A DNA stretch of 49,342 bases from Lachnospiraceae bacterium (lineage in GTDB: Bacteria > Bacillota > Clostridia > Lachnospirales > Lachnospiraceae). The position numbers and the translations under genes are program-made. The stretch covers positions 1 through 49,342 of the forward strand of contig JAFYYS010000011.1 of NCBI GenBank assembly GCA_017546025.1, given 5' to 3'. Numbering within the stretch: the first letter of the stretch is position 1; each line of letters starts with the position of its first letter. This document shows, piece by piece, positions 7,632 through 15,024 of this stretch. The notes below the pieces were generated by a model, which was given only the letters and a program-made list of their open reading frames with translations, was not told the DNA's origin and did no database searches.

Positions 7632-8549
7632 TTAATCCTTAATGTCCAAAACCCGTTTGCCTGCCACGGTGTAGCGGCGTCCCTCGCCGCAGGTGGAAAG
7701 CACGAGTATCGTATCGTCGTCCGTGGGCGCCGGTGTCGAAACGTATGCCTTCTCAGGGTTCTCCTCATTAACCCTTTTAAGGAACCTTGCGGTTTCGTAA
7801 CCGTCGAATGCGTCGAATACCCATTGTCCGTTACGCTCCACATAGTCCTCGGAAAGCAAATGCTCCGGTTCCAGGTGCGATACAACCACAACCTCATATA
7901 CCATCACGCGTCCTTCCTGATAAAGGAAGAAGAACGGATGTGTTTCCCGGAAATCCGGATCCGAGTACTTTTTGAGGCTGCCGAACATCGTTCCGTTCAG
8001 CATGTTGTGTCCGTATATGATTGTGAATCGGTCATCAAGCGTGGTGCTGTTGCAATTCTGGATGTACAGGCATCCGGGATACCCCTTCGAGTGGTCCAGA
8101 TTGTAGTGGAGGTAGTAGTCTTCCTTTTCGCTCTTCAGCACCGGATAATCGATGATGGTGTCCGGAATCGCGATGTAAGCGAAGATGTCCTTATTTTCCT
8201 TATGAAGAATCCCGAAATCCGGACGGATTGTCAGGAAGTCTTCATATTTCTCGGCGATCATTGCGTAAAGCATTTCTTCCGCCGAAGGACCGGTCGGTTC
8301 AATCGTCGGCTCGGGAGTCGTCCCGGGCTCTTCCGTCGGCTTCGCTGCCGTCTGAACCGGCGTCGTCGTCACGAAGGCCTTTTCTTTCAGGTCTTCGAAC
8401 GCTTTCTGGTGTTTGTCGGCTTTGTACTGCGTGTATTTCAGATATCCGAAATAACCTCCGCCTCCGAGAACCGCCAGAATCAAAAGAACCAGCACGATTC
8501 TTCTGACTGTTTTACCGCGGTCCGAAAGGCCACGCACACTTCCGCTCAT
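7632..8549 (-). CDS. srtB: Class B sortase
   Basis: 305 residues: an N-terminal anchor helix (about 18-36), a short Thr/Pro/Glu linker (TEEPGTTPEPTIEPT), then the sortase barrel. Catalytic His181 is in IIYGHNM and the catalytic Cys287 in VLSTCGEGRRYTV, with Arg291/292 in place for the active-site Arg. FAYIAIPDTIIDYPVLKS and DYYLHYNLDHSKGYPGCLYI are typical class B segments. The enzyme cleaves a C-terminal sorting signal on the outer membrane face and joins the protein to peptidoglycan. It sits 71 bp upstream of a gene with an SPQTG signal, which is the obvious substrate. ATG 8549 has AGGAGGAG at good spacing. Confidence 0.92.
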   Translation of the reverse strand: MSGSVRGLSDRGKTVRRIVLVLLILAVLGGGGYFGYLKYTQYKADKHQKAFEDLKEKAFVTTTPVQTAAKPTEEPGTTPEPTIEPTGPSAEEMLYAMIAEKYEDFLTIRPDFGILHKENKDIFAYIAIPDTIIDYPVLKSEKEDYYLHYNLDHSKGYPGCLYIQNCNSTTLDDRFTIIYGHNMLNGTMFGSLKKYSDPDFRETHPFFFLYQEGRVMVYEVVVVSHLEPEHLLSEDYVERNGQWVFDAFDGYETARFLKRVNEENPEKAYVSTPAPTDDDTILVLSTCGEGRRYTVAGKRVLDIKD

Positions 8550-8612
8550 ACAAACTGCTCCTCCTGCCTGCTAAGGCGCAGACAAATACCATAACTGACA
8601 CACCACTGTTGC

Positions 8613-8642
8613 ATCATAACAGACCTGATAACGGGAAGTCAA
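8613..8642 (-). promoter_or_regulatory. Candidate sigma-A promoter for srtB
   Basis: TTGACT - 18 bp - TATGAT on the - strand, about 60-90 bp before the sortase start. No further feature is visible between here and the DUF3795 terminator at 8835, apart from A/T-rich DNA. Confidence 0.55.
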
Positions 8643-8834
8643 TAACCGCTTCGACGGAAATTGTGAAAAAAGTGTGAAAACTCTATTAACGAAAACGGGC
8701 CGTTATGACGGGTTTTGACGGGTTTCGTTGCATTTTCCACCAATAATTTGTTAAAAATATGAATAAGATGTTCATTTTTTGTTGTTTCTTATCCATTTCC
8801 AAAGCGCAGGACAGGAAAATACAACAACAAAAAA

Positions 8835-8859
8835 GAGGCCCCGGTAATACCGGAACCTC
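8835..8859 (-). terminator. Intrinsic terminator of the DUF3795 gene
   Basis: Eleven-bp stem (two G-U pairs) with a 3-nt loop, followed on the - strand by TTTTTTG. It lies 27 bp past the stop codon. Confidence 0.85.
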
Positions 8860-8886
8860 TGAAATCATCTTTATGTTGTGTTTAAC

Positions 8887-9381
8887 TTACTTTCCGTCAC
8901 CAAGATAGCGGATGACGTTCTCCTCATAGGTGTCCATGACCTCAACCTTGCAGTCGCAGTTGGACTTCTTGAGGTTGTTCATGCGAAGGCGGAACCACCA
9001 CTGCTTGTACTCGATCGACATATCCGGATCCGGGTACGAGAAGTACTCGGGGCACGGAAGCTTGCCGCACTGCGAGCAGTCGTGAAGACCTTTCTTCGCG
9101 GAGCAGTCATAATAAGGGCACGGCGTCGTGTTGCCGAACATCTGCTGCCAGAGGGGCAGTCCCTTCCGATTCCGGCAGCCGTCGCAGGTCACGCCGTAAT
9201 CGTCGCACTTTCCGCAGAACGTGCCGCACGGATTGATTTCCTGCTTCTGCTCCTCCATAAGGCCCTCGCCCATCAGCTCTTCGGGAAACTCCAATCCGTA
9301 TTTCGCAAACTCTTCTTTAATCTTTGTATAATCCATCCCATAATCGCGCAGACCGGTCTGCGCCCTCCTTCTCCCTTTCAT
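8887..9381 (-). CDS. DUF3795 cysteine-rich protein
   Basis: About 164 residues with many paired cysteines: NPCGTFCGKC, GVTCDGCRNRKG, TTPCPYYDCSAKKG, HDCSQCGKLPCPEY and a late CDC. This is the layout of the DUF3795 family, presumed zinc-binding and without a known function. The start is uncertain. ATG 9381 has a weak AGGTG-type site, ATG 9336 has none close by, and a GTG at 9393 is also open. A strong AAGGAGGG lies inside the frame, just before an 18-bp palindrome (9346-9363). It is a single gene with its own terminator, divergent from the esterase gene. Confidence 0.8.
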   Translation of the reverse strand: MKGRRRAQTGLRDYGMDYTKIKEEFAKYGLEFPEELMGEGLMEEQKQEINPCGTFCGKCDDYGVTCDGCRNRKGLPLWQQMFGNTTPCPYYDCSAKKGLHDCSQCGKLPCPEYFSYPDPDMSIEYKQWWFRLRMNNLKKSNCDCKVEVMDTYEENVIRYLGDGK

Positions 9382-9566
9382 AAGTCGCGGCACCTGCCGC
9401 GCGCAAATCCACCACCAATATAATTATATCACGAAAAAAACCGCGGAACAAGAATCGCGGCACCGTCTTCGCACGCCTTTGGAAAATGCAATATTATCTG
9501 TCATTTCCCTTTTTGACGAAACGCATTCCTCCCCGAAGGGCAACAAAAGAGAAGCGCCGAAAAGCC

Positions 9567-9595
9567 TTGCGCCTTCATTCCTTTTTCGGTATACT
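9567..9595 (+). promoter_or_regulatory. Candidate promoter of the CE15-type esterase
   Basis: TTGCGC - 17 bp - TATACT, ending 31 bp before the ATG at 9627. This agrees with the downstream start choice and argues against the longer open frame from 9486. Confidence 0.6.
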
Positions 9596-9626
9596 GAAGG
9601 GAAAGAATTCCTGCTTAGGGGGCATT

Positions 9627-10796
9627 ATGAGCAAGCTTAACTATCCTGACATTTTTACATTTCAAGACGGAACGGAACTAAAAGGCCCAAAGGAATGGGC
9701 AGCACGCGCTGATGAGCTTCGGGCACTTTATGAAAGCGAGATGTACGGCTTTTGGCGCGAAGGCGAGCAGGTCAGCTGCACGCTCGCGGACGAAGGCGCT
9801 TTGATGATTTCATTCTTCGGCACGGTGCCTGCGGAGGGTGCGAAGAATCTGACCGTTACGGTATCAAAGGACGGCCGCACGGCATCCTGGTCGCTGCCGG
9901 TATTCCTGCCGGATCCAGAGAAGGTTCCCGCTCCCGAGGGCGGTTATCCGTGCATCATCGCGATGCATCCGCTTCCGAGCATGCAGTATGCGCTTGACCG
10001 CGGCTATGCCGTGTTCGCCAATAACAGTTCGCTCGTTGCTTCCGATGATACGAAGCACGAGGGCGCCTTCTATGAACTTTACCCGTACGGCGAAGATCCC
10101 GCCTCGCAGACCGGCGTTCTGATGGCCTGGGCCTGGGGGCTTTCGAAGATTCTCGATGCGATCCTCGGCGGCGCCGGCAAGGCGCTTAACGTAAATCCGA
10201 ACCTGTCGATTGTGACCGGCGTATCCCGCTACGGCAAAGCAACTGCGGTTGCGGGCGCTTTCGATCCCCGCTTCCGTATGGTTGCGCCTTCCTGCTCCGG
10301 CGCAGGCGGACTGGCGCTCTACCGGTTCTTCTCCGAAGGAAAGGTATACGACTTCTCCTCAATCGGCGGCAGCAGTGAATATACCTATCAGCAAAACGAG
10401 CCGCTTTCCTGTCTGCAAAGCGACGCGGAACGCGGCTGGTTCAATGATCGTTTTCTTTCTTTTAAGACGCCCGAAGCGATTCCGCTTGAGCAGCACGAGC
10501 TGGCTGCACTTTCGGCGGGTGCCGACCGTTGTTATTTCTTAATTGCTTCGGCGCAGAGCGAGGACTGGGTCAACGCGCCGTCCATGTGGGAATGCTATAA
10601 GCTGGCGGACCGCCTGTACGAATTCCTCGGCCTTTCCGACCGCTTCGCGGTTCATGTCCATAAGGAAGGCCACGCCGTCCTCGAGGAAGATCTCGCGCTG
10701 ATGCTTCCGTATTTTGAAAAGATGATCTGCGGAAAGGATGTCGACGTTGATCTCGCCGCCCTGAAGACGTCCGTCTTTGCGGGACAGGAGAAGTAA
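9627..10796 (+). CDS. CE15-like carbohydrate esterase (glucuronoyl-esterase family alpha/beta hydrolase)
   Basis: 389 residues beginning MSKLNYPDIF. The nucleophile motif GVSRYGKAT matches the CE15 consensus G-x-S-R-x-G-K. It is followed by VAGAFDPRFRMVAPSCSG; the catalytic His is likely in VHVHKEGHA near the C terminus, and ASAQSEDWVNAP is the region that carries an acidic residue in the family. CE15 enzymes cut ester bonds between glucuronic acid of xylan and lignin alcohols. There is no signal peptide, so it would act inside the cell on small fragments, or on a different ester. ATG 9627 follows TTAGGGGG. With the GH43 gene it suggests xylan-derived substrates, although the two are not one operon. 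Confidence 0.8.
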   Translation: MSKLNYPDIFTFQDGTELKGPKEWAARADELRALYESEMYGFWREGEQVSCTLADEGALMISFFGTVPAEGAKNLTVTVSKDGRTASWSLPVFLPDPEKVPAPEGGYPCIIAMHPLPSMQYALDRGYAVFANNSSLVASDDTKHEGAFYELYPYGEDPASQTGVLMAWAWGLSKILDAILGGAGKALNVNPNLSIVTGVSRYGKATAVAGAFDPRFRMVAPSCSGAGGLALYRFFSEGKVYDFSSIGGSSEYTYQQNEPLSCLQSDAERGWFNDRFLSFKTPEAIPLEQHELAALSAGADRCYFLIASAQSEDWVNAPSMWECYKLADRLYEFLGLSDRFAVHVHKEGHAVLEEDLALMLPYFEKMICGKDVDVDLAALKTSVFAGQEK

Positions 10797-10799
10797 AAA

Positions 10800-10829
10800 G
10801 CGGTGCGGAAGGAAACCCTTTCGCACCGC
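10800..10829. terminator. Bidirectional intrinsic terminator
   Basis: Thirteen-bp stem (GCGGTGCGGAAGG paired with CCTTTCGCACCGC, one G-U) and an AAAC loop between two convergent genes. The - strand copy is followed by TTTTT, the + strand copy by a weaker CTTT. Confidence 0.85.
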
Positions 10830-10842
10830 CTTTAAAGCCCGG

Positions 10843-11988
10843 TTACCGGATCGATGTAATTCCGAGATCCGTATCAATCGTGTACATGTTATAGAGGAAC
10901 AAAACGTCGGTCACGCCGTTCTCGGCGATGAAATCCGAAACCTTGCCTCTGTAATATCTCGTATCAAAAACATAAACCGTCTCAAAGTGCTCACTAAGGA
11001 AAGGAATCATGCAGTTCGCATAGCTGTCCTTGATTACGGCGAGCACTTTTTCTGTCTGCGCGTTTTCGTTGTGCACCTCAACGAACGTGTTCTGGTTGTT
11101 GAGGAAGTACGAGTATTTGTCCTTCTTAGAAAGGTACTCGGGCGCATACAGACTGTCGGTCTCAAGCTTCTTATCGGAGTAAGTGACCCGAAGCGAAAGC
11201 CGGTCGCTCTCAAATGCCGTAATCGTGTCGGGCTTAGCCGTAAGGTCATTCACCTTTGAGGCAAATGTGCCGCGAAACTCCGTGCTTACCGTCTTCTCCG
11301 TGAACTGCTCTCTCGCAAGCGGCTCAAAGCCGAAGCTCTTAATGATCTCACGGTACGCGAGATAAGCGCCGTACGTGGTCCAGTGGTGGTCAAGCTTATA
11401 GAAAAGCTGCTCATCCCCGGCATTCTTCAAAGCGCTCGCAACATCAACCCAGGAAAAATCGCCTTCGCCGAGGGAATCGGCATATTCCTGCACCGATTTC
11501 TCAACAGCCTTCCGGTCGGCCTCCTGGTCGGCATTCTTCGCCGTGGCCGGAAGCTTGTCCGCATAGACGGTCACGGCCGTCGGAACGAGCACCGCGCGGA
11601 CCTTCTTCTCCGTTGTCCGCTCAACCAATCTCTTGATTGCCCCTTCAATGCGGGCTTTATTCTGCAGTCCGTCATACTCTTCGATATAATAGCCGTCTTC
11701 GCACATATAAATGTTGTTGATGCGGTTTCTTCCCGTCGTCCGCTCATAAACCGTCTTCACGGTCATGAAAACATCACGCAGGATGAAATGATCCGAAACA
11801 TAGGTCTCGGTATTGTCCATGAAGGAGCCGTCCTTGATCGTATCCGCCGAAAGCTTCGGGGCAGACTCGAGGACGCGGTTCTCATTTTCCGAAAAATCCT
11901 TCTTCGGCGCGAAGATTGTCGCAAGGGACAGCAGAAGGGTAATGCCCGCGAGCACGGCAACTAACGTTGTTTTAATCGTTCTGTTCAT
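10843..11988 (-). CDS. DHHW-family (AlgX/AlgJ-like) membrane-anchored protein
   Basis: 381 residues with an N-terminal anchor helix (about 8-27), then a secreted SGNH-hydrolase-like fold. The naming motif DHHW is at residues 200-203 (YKLDHHWTTYGAYLAY). FSENENRVLESAPKLSADTIKDGSF and VIKDSYANCMIPFLSEHFETVYVFD are typical family blocks. DHHW proteins accompany MBOAT acyltransferases and are thought to transfer or process acetyl groups on extracellular polysaccharide. The gene starts 12 bp after the MBOAT gene, with GGGGG as RBS, and ends the operon. Confidence 0.88.
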   Translation of the reverse strand: MNRTIKTTLVAVLAGITLLLSLATIFAPKKDFSENENRVLESAPKLSADTIKDGSFMDNTETYVSDHFILRDVFMTVKTVYERTTGRNRINNIYMCEDGYYIEEYDGLQNKARIEGAIKRLVERTTEKKVRAVLVPTAVTVYADKLPATAKNADQEADRKAVEKSVQEYADSLGEGDFSWVDVASALKNAGDEQLFYKLDHHWTTYGAYLAYREIIKSFGFEPLAREQFTEKTVSTEFRGTFASKVNDLTAKPDTITAFESDRLSLRVTYSDKKLETDSLYAPEYLSKKDKYSYFLNNQNTFVEVHNENAQTEKVLAVIKDSYANCMIPFLSEHFETVYVFDTRYYRGKVSDFIAENGVTDVLFLYNMYTIDTDLGITSIR

Positions 11989-12000
11989 GCGCGCACCCCC

Positions 12001-13407
12001 TTAAAACCTGAAGTACAGGAACGGATTGTACGTATCCGCCACCATGTACGAAACCGTTACGAGGAACAGCACCGCAATCAAAACGGCATAGCAGGTTCCG
12101 AGAATCCACTGCGCTCTCTTACCGACCGTCTCGAGCTTTCTTTTAAGAAGCGGGAACAGCGGCAGGCTGACAAGAATCGCAACGAAAAGCACGAAGCCGT
12201 AGTTCTGCAGGTAGAACAGAATCTCACTGCTGCAAACGCCGCCACGTGCCGTGAACATATGGCTGAGGTAAGAGGCCATCTTCCTGAAATCTTCGATGGC
12301 GAACACGGTAAAGCCGACCACCACGATGAAGCAGAGATAGATGTGCCGGAGTACCTTCGGCGCCTTCTCAAGCTTCTTTCCGTAAACGAACTTCTCAAGG
12401 CATAAAAGGATGCCGTAGTACACGCCCCAAAGGACATAGTTCCACGACGCGCCGTGCCACAGACCCGTAAGGAACCAGACTACCGCGAGGTTGAAAATCT
12501 GCCGCGGCACCTTGCACCGGTTGCCGCCGAGCGGGATGTAGACATAATCCCGGAACCACGTCGACAGCGAGATGTGCCATCTGCGCCAGAAATCGGTGAC
12601 GGAATCCGCCGCAAGCGGGTATTTGAAGTTTTCGTTGAAATGGAAGCCGAGCATCTGCCCGAGTCCGATGGCCATATCGCTGTAGGCCGAGAAATCCAGA
12701 TAAAGCTGCAGGGTAAATGCGACCGCTCCCATCCAGGCAAATGCCATGCTCGGATTGGCAGCAGCTGTCGCGTCATCAAAAAGTGTCCCGAGGCGGTTCG
12801 CAAGAAGGACCTTCTTCATCAGGCCGTAAAAGAACCGCATCGCGCCGTCGACAACCTCGTCACGGCGGATTGTGCGCTCGTGAAGCTCCTGCTTCACGGT
12901 CTTATAGCGGACGATAGGACCCGCAATCAGCTGCGGGAACATCGAAACGTACATCAGGTATTCGAAATAATTCTTCTCAACCGTAACCTCACGGCGGTAC
13001 AGATCGATTGTATAGCTCATGGTTTGGAACGTGAAGAAGCTGATGCCGATCGGAAGCGCAATGTCGCGAAGCGGAATCATGACGCCCGGGATGGCATTTA
13101 CCATTCCCACAAGAAAGCCTGCGTATTTGAAAAATGCCAGGCAGGACAGGTCGATGACAACAGAGCATACAAGACAAAGCTTCCGCTTCTTCGGCGCCTG
13201 ATCAAAGCGGTTCATGATGCGGCCGATGGTATAGTCCGACAGCGTCATGCCGAGCATTAAAAAGACATATACCGGCTCTCCCCATGCGTAAAACACAAGG
13301 CTGAACGCCAAAAGGGCATAATTCTTCGCCCGTTTCGGGAGCACATAGTAGAGCACCAGAAACAGCGGCAGGAAGAGAAAGTAAAAGAATAAACTGCTGA
13401 ATACCAT
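12001..13407 (-). CDS. MBOAT family O-acyltransferase (AlgI/DltB-like)
   Basis: 468 residues, about ten membrane helices. Family signatures are SLVFYAWGEPVYVFLM, DYTIGRIM, YLDFSAYSDMAIGLGQMLGFHFNENFKYPL, FWRRWHISLSTWFRDYVYIPLGGNR and the catalytic-His block FLTGLWHGASWNYVLWG. Such enzymes move an acyl group, usually acetyl, across the membrane for attachment to alginate-like glycans, teichoic acid or peptidoglycan. The downstream DHHW gene and the two upstream lipoproteins complete an acetylation module; which polymer is acetylated is not shown. A hairpin with a T-run lies between this gene and DUF4358. Confidence 0.93.
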   Translation of the reverse strand: MVFSSLFFYFLFLPLFLVLYYVLPKRAKNYALLAFSLVFYAWGEPVYVFLMLGMTLSDYTIGRIMNRFDQAPKKRKLCLVCSVVIDLSCLAFFKYAGFLVGMVNAIPGVMIPLRDIALPIGISFFTFQTMSYTIDLYRREVTVEKNYFEYLMYVSMFPQLIAGPIVRYKTVKQELHERTIRRDEVVDGAMRFFYGLMKKVLLANRLGTLFDDATAAANPSMAFAWMGAVAFTLQLYLDFSAYSDMAIGLGQMLGFHFNENFKYPLAADSVTDFWRRWHISLSTWFRDYVYIPLGGNRCKVPRQIFNLAVVWFLTGLWHGASWNYVLWGVYYGILLCLEKFVYGKKLEKAPKVLRHIYLCFIVVVGFTVFAIEDFRKMASYLSHMFTARGGVCSSEILFYLQNYGFVLFVAILVSLPLFPLLKRKLETVGKRAQWILGTCYAVLIAVLFLVTVSYMVADTYNPFLYFRF

Positions 13408-13428
13408 AAAAGTACGTCCTTGTAAAAA

Positions 13429-13449
13429 CGGGAAGCCGAACGCTTCCCG
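13429..13449 (-). terminator. Intra-operon terminator or attenuator before the MBOAT gene
   Basis: Perfect 8-bp stem CGGGAAGC / GCTTCCCG with a 5-nt loop, followed on the - strand by TTTTTA and then the MBOAT RBS about 10 nt later. It probably lowers expression of MBOAT and DHHW relative to the two lipoproteins. Confidence 0.7.
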
Positions 13450-13482
13450 CTGTGTTTTCCGTAAAATCCCGACTGCTTCGGG

Positions 13483-13968
13483 TTATTTCGCCGTGACCAT
13501 CTCGTTTACAATCTTTTCAAGCTCCGTAACCTTCGAGGACATGATCATGTAAACAAAATCGCCCTTCACGCCGACAACGCTTTTCTTCGCAATGACGGCC
13601 TGCTCGGGAACATAAGACTCCAACATCATCGTCTGGTCGCTTACGTAATCCGAAAGCGTCTTTTTGACCGTCTCGGGGTCGACGCCGTCCTTAACCTTAA
13701 CCAAAACAATGTTCTCGGCGAGAAGAATGTTCTCGCAAATCACATAGACAAATTCCTCAAAGTTCTCAGTCTCAAAGCCGAACGTGTTCAGCAGGTCTTC
13801 ATCGCTGAGCCTGACCATCTTCTCGGGGAACGTTACCTGCTCCTCCATCTTTGCGTAAACTTCCTCAGGAGTCGCGGGCTTCGCGGCAGGCTCTTTCTCA
13901 TCCTTTTTGCCGCAGGCTGTGAGTCCGATCATAACAAGAATCAGTAACAGTGCCGTTATCTTTTTCAT
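13483..13968 (-). CDS. DUF4358 lipoprotein
   Basis: 161 residues starting MKKITALLLILVMIGLTAC. The lipobox LTAC (Cys19) marks a lipoprotein anchored on the outer membrane face. The mature part has the DUF4358 pattern (EEVYAKMEEQVTFPEKMVRLSDEDLLNTFGF ... FVYMIMSSK), a family of unknown function commonly found beside MBOAT and SGNH genes in Lachnospiraceae. ATG 13968 overlaps the stop of the upstream SGNH gene as ATGA, with GAGGG before it, so translation is coupled. An accessory role in envelope glycan acetylation is inferred from context only. Confidence 0.85.
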   Translation of the reverse strand: MKKITALLLILVMIGLTACGKKDEKEPAAKPATPEEVYAKMEEQVTFPEKMVRLSDEDLLNTFGFETENFEEFVYVICENILLAENIVLVKVKDGVDPETVKKTLSDYVSDQTMMLESYVPEQAVIAKKSVVGVKGDFVYMIMSSKVTELEKIVNEMVTAK

Positions 13969-14882
13969 TTGAATCCCTCGTAGTATTCTTTCTGAAGCTC
14001 TTCTCTTGCAAGCTTCTCCAGCTGACTGTTCCAAAACTCATATCCGTCGGATGTCAGATGCACATTGGTTCCGTCGGAAATGGCCTTGCCGTTTTTATAA
14101 AGAATCAGATTTCCGTTCGCGTCACAAAGCTCGGACTCGACATCCACGTAAGTCCAGCCGTTCTCATCGCACATTTCCCTAAGCCGTTCGTTGGCCTTGT
14201 GAATGTTGTCGTTGCACAGTCTGCCGATGAACTGCATGTCCTTTCTCATCGGCGTGATGCTCAGAATATAAAACTTCGCGTTCGGCGTGGTCTCTTTGAT
14301 ATGCTCAATCAAAGCCTTGTAATTGTCAATGAAGCCGTCCACAAGCGTGATTCCGATGTCATTCGGTCCGAAAAACATGATCACCCTTGTTTTGCCGGTC
14401 TCAGGAATGGCCTCCCAAAGATTCACCCGCTCCCCGCGGTACTTGGGACAGCACGCCTGGTCGCCCGGATGCAGTGTCTTTACATCCTTCACGGCGATTC
14501 GGACGCAATAGCTGCCGATGGTCAGCCATTCGGATGTATTGCGGTCTCCGAAGATTTCCGGCTTCACGGACGGGCCTGCGCGGAAGCGGAAATGATGCAG
14601 AAGGGAATCCCCACAGAATACGGCGTCTTTAAAGAAATCCTTCGGGTCGAAATCGCTCAGCTCCTTCACCGGAATCGGCGTAGGGGTCGGTATAGCGCTC
14701 GGCGTCGGCGACGGGGAGGGTGACGGAGAAGGCGTCGGCGTACCGGTCGCCGTTACTTCCGTCGGGGTTGTCTCCGATTCGGCCGAAGCCTGATTCACAC
14801 GTCCCGCATTGCTGCCGCTGCAGGAGATCAGAACCCCTGCTGCCAAAACGATTGCCGTAATCAGAAATGCCGTCTTTTTCAT
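13965..14882 (-). CDS. SGNH/GDSL-hydrolase lipoprotein
   Basis: 305 residues. The signal peptide ends in a lipobox-like LISC (Cys21). A Thr/Ser/Pro stalk follows (TPTPSPSPSPSPTPSAIPTPTPIP), then an SGNH domain with block I VFCGDSLLHH (nucleophile Ser93), block III FFGPNDIG and block V DGTNVHLTSDGY with the catalytic Asp/His. Members de-acetylate or trans-acetylate carbohydrates. It is the first gene of the acetylation operon, overlapping DUF4358 by ATGA, with a promoter about 50 bp upstream and GAGG as RBS. It may remove or hand over the acetyl groups that the MBOAT protein exports. Confidence 0.88.
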   Translation of the reverse strand: MKKTAFLITAIVLAAGVLISCSGSNAGRVNQASAESETTPTEVTATGTPTPSPSPSPSPTPSAIPTPTPIPVKELSDFDPKDFFKDAVFCGDSLLHHFRFRAGPSVKPEIFGDRNTSEWLTIGSYCVRIAVKDVKTLHPGDQACCPKYRGERVNLWEAIPETGKTRVIMFFGPNDIGITLVDGFIDNYKALIEHIKETTPNAKFYILSITPMRKDMQFIGRLCNDNIHKANERLREMCDENGWTYVDVESELCDANGNLILYKNGKAISDGTNVHLTSDGYEFWNSQLEKLAREELQKEYYEGFK

Positions 14883-14928
14883 AATGCCTCGAAGTGTTTT
14901 TCTATGTTTCTTTACAAACCCGCTTCCT

Positions 14929-14957
14929 ATAGTAACAAAATGCCGCCTTCAAATCAA
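14929..14957 (-). promoter_or_regulatory. Candidate promoter of the acetylation operon
   Basis: TTGATT - 17 bp - TACTAT on the - strand, upstream of the SGNH lipoprotein start at 14882. Confidence 0.55.
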
Positions 14958-14997
14958 TAGGAAACATCCTTTCATCCCCGGTTTCAGGGATTAAAAC

Positions 14998-15024
14998 AAG
15001 CCTTGTGGTCGGTTCACAAGGCTT
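14998..15024 (-). terminator. Terminator of the flippase-like gene
   Basis: Perfect 10-bp stem AAGCCTTGTG / CACAAGGCTT with a 7-nt loop, followed on the - strand by GTTTTAAT. The hairpin overlaps the stop codon region of the gene. Confidence 0.8.

Noticed and set aside
8686-8868. Small - strand frame with hydrophobic residues between srtB and DUF3795
   Set aside because: It reads through the DUF3795 terminator and has no RBS.
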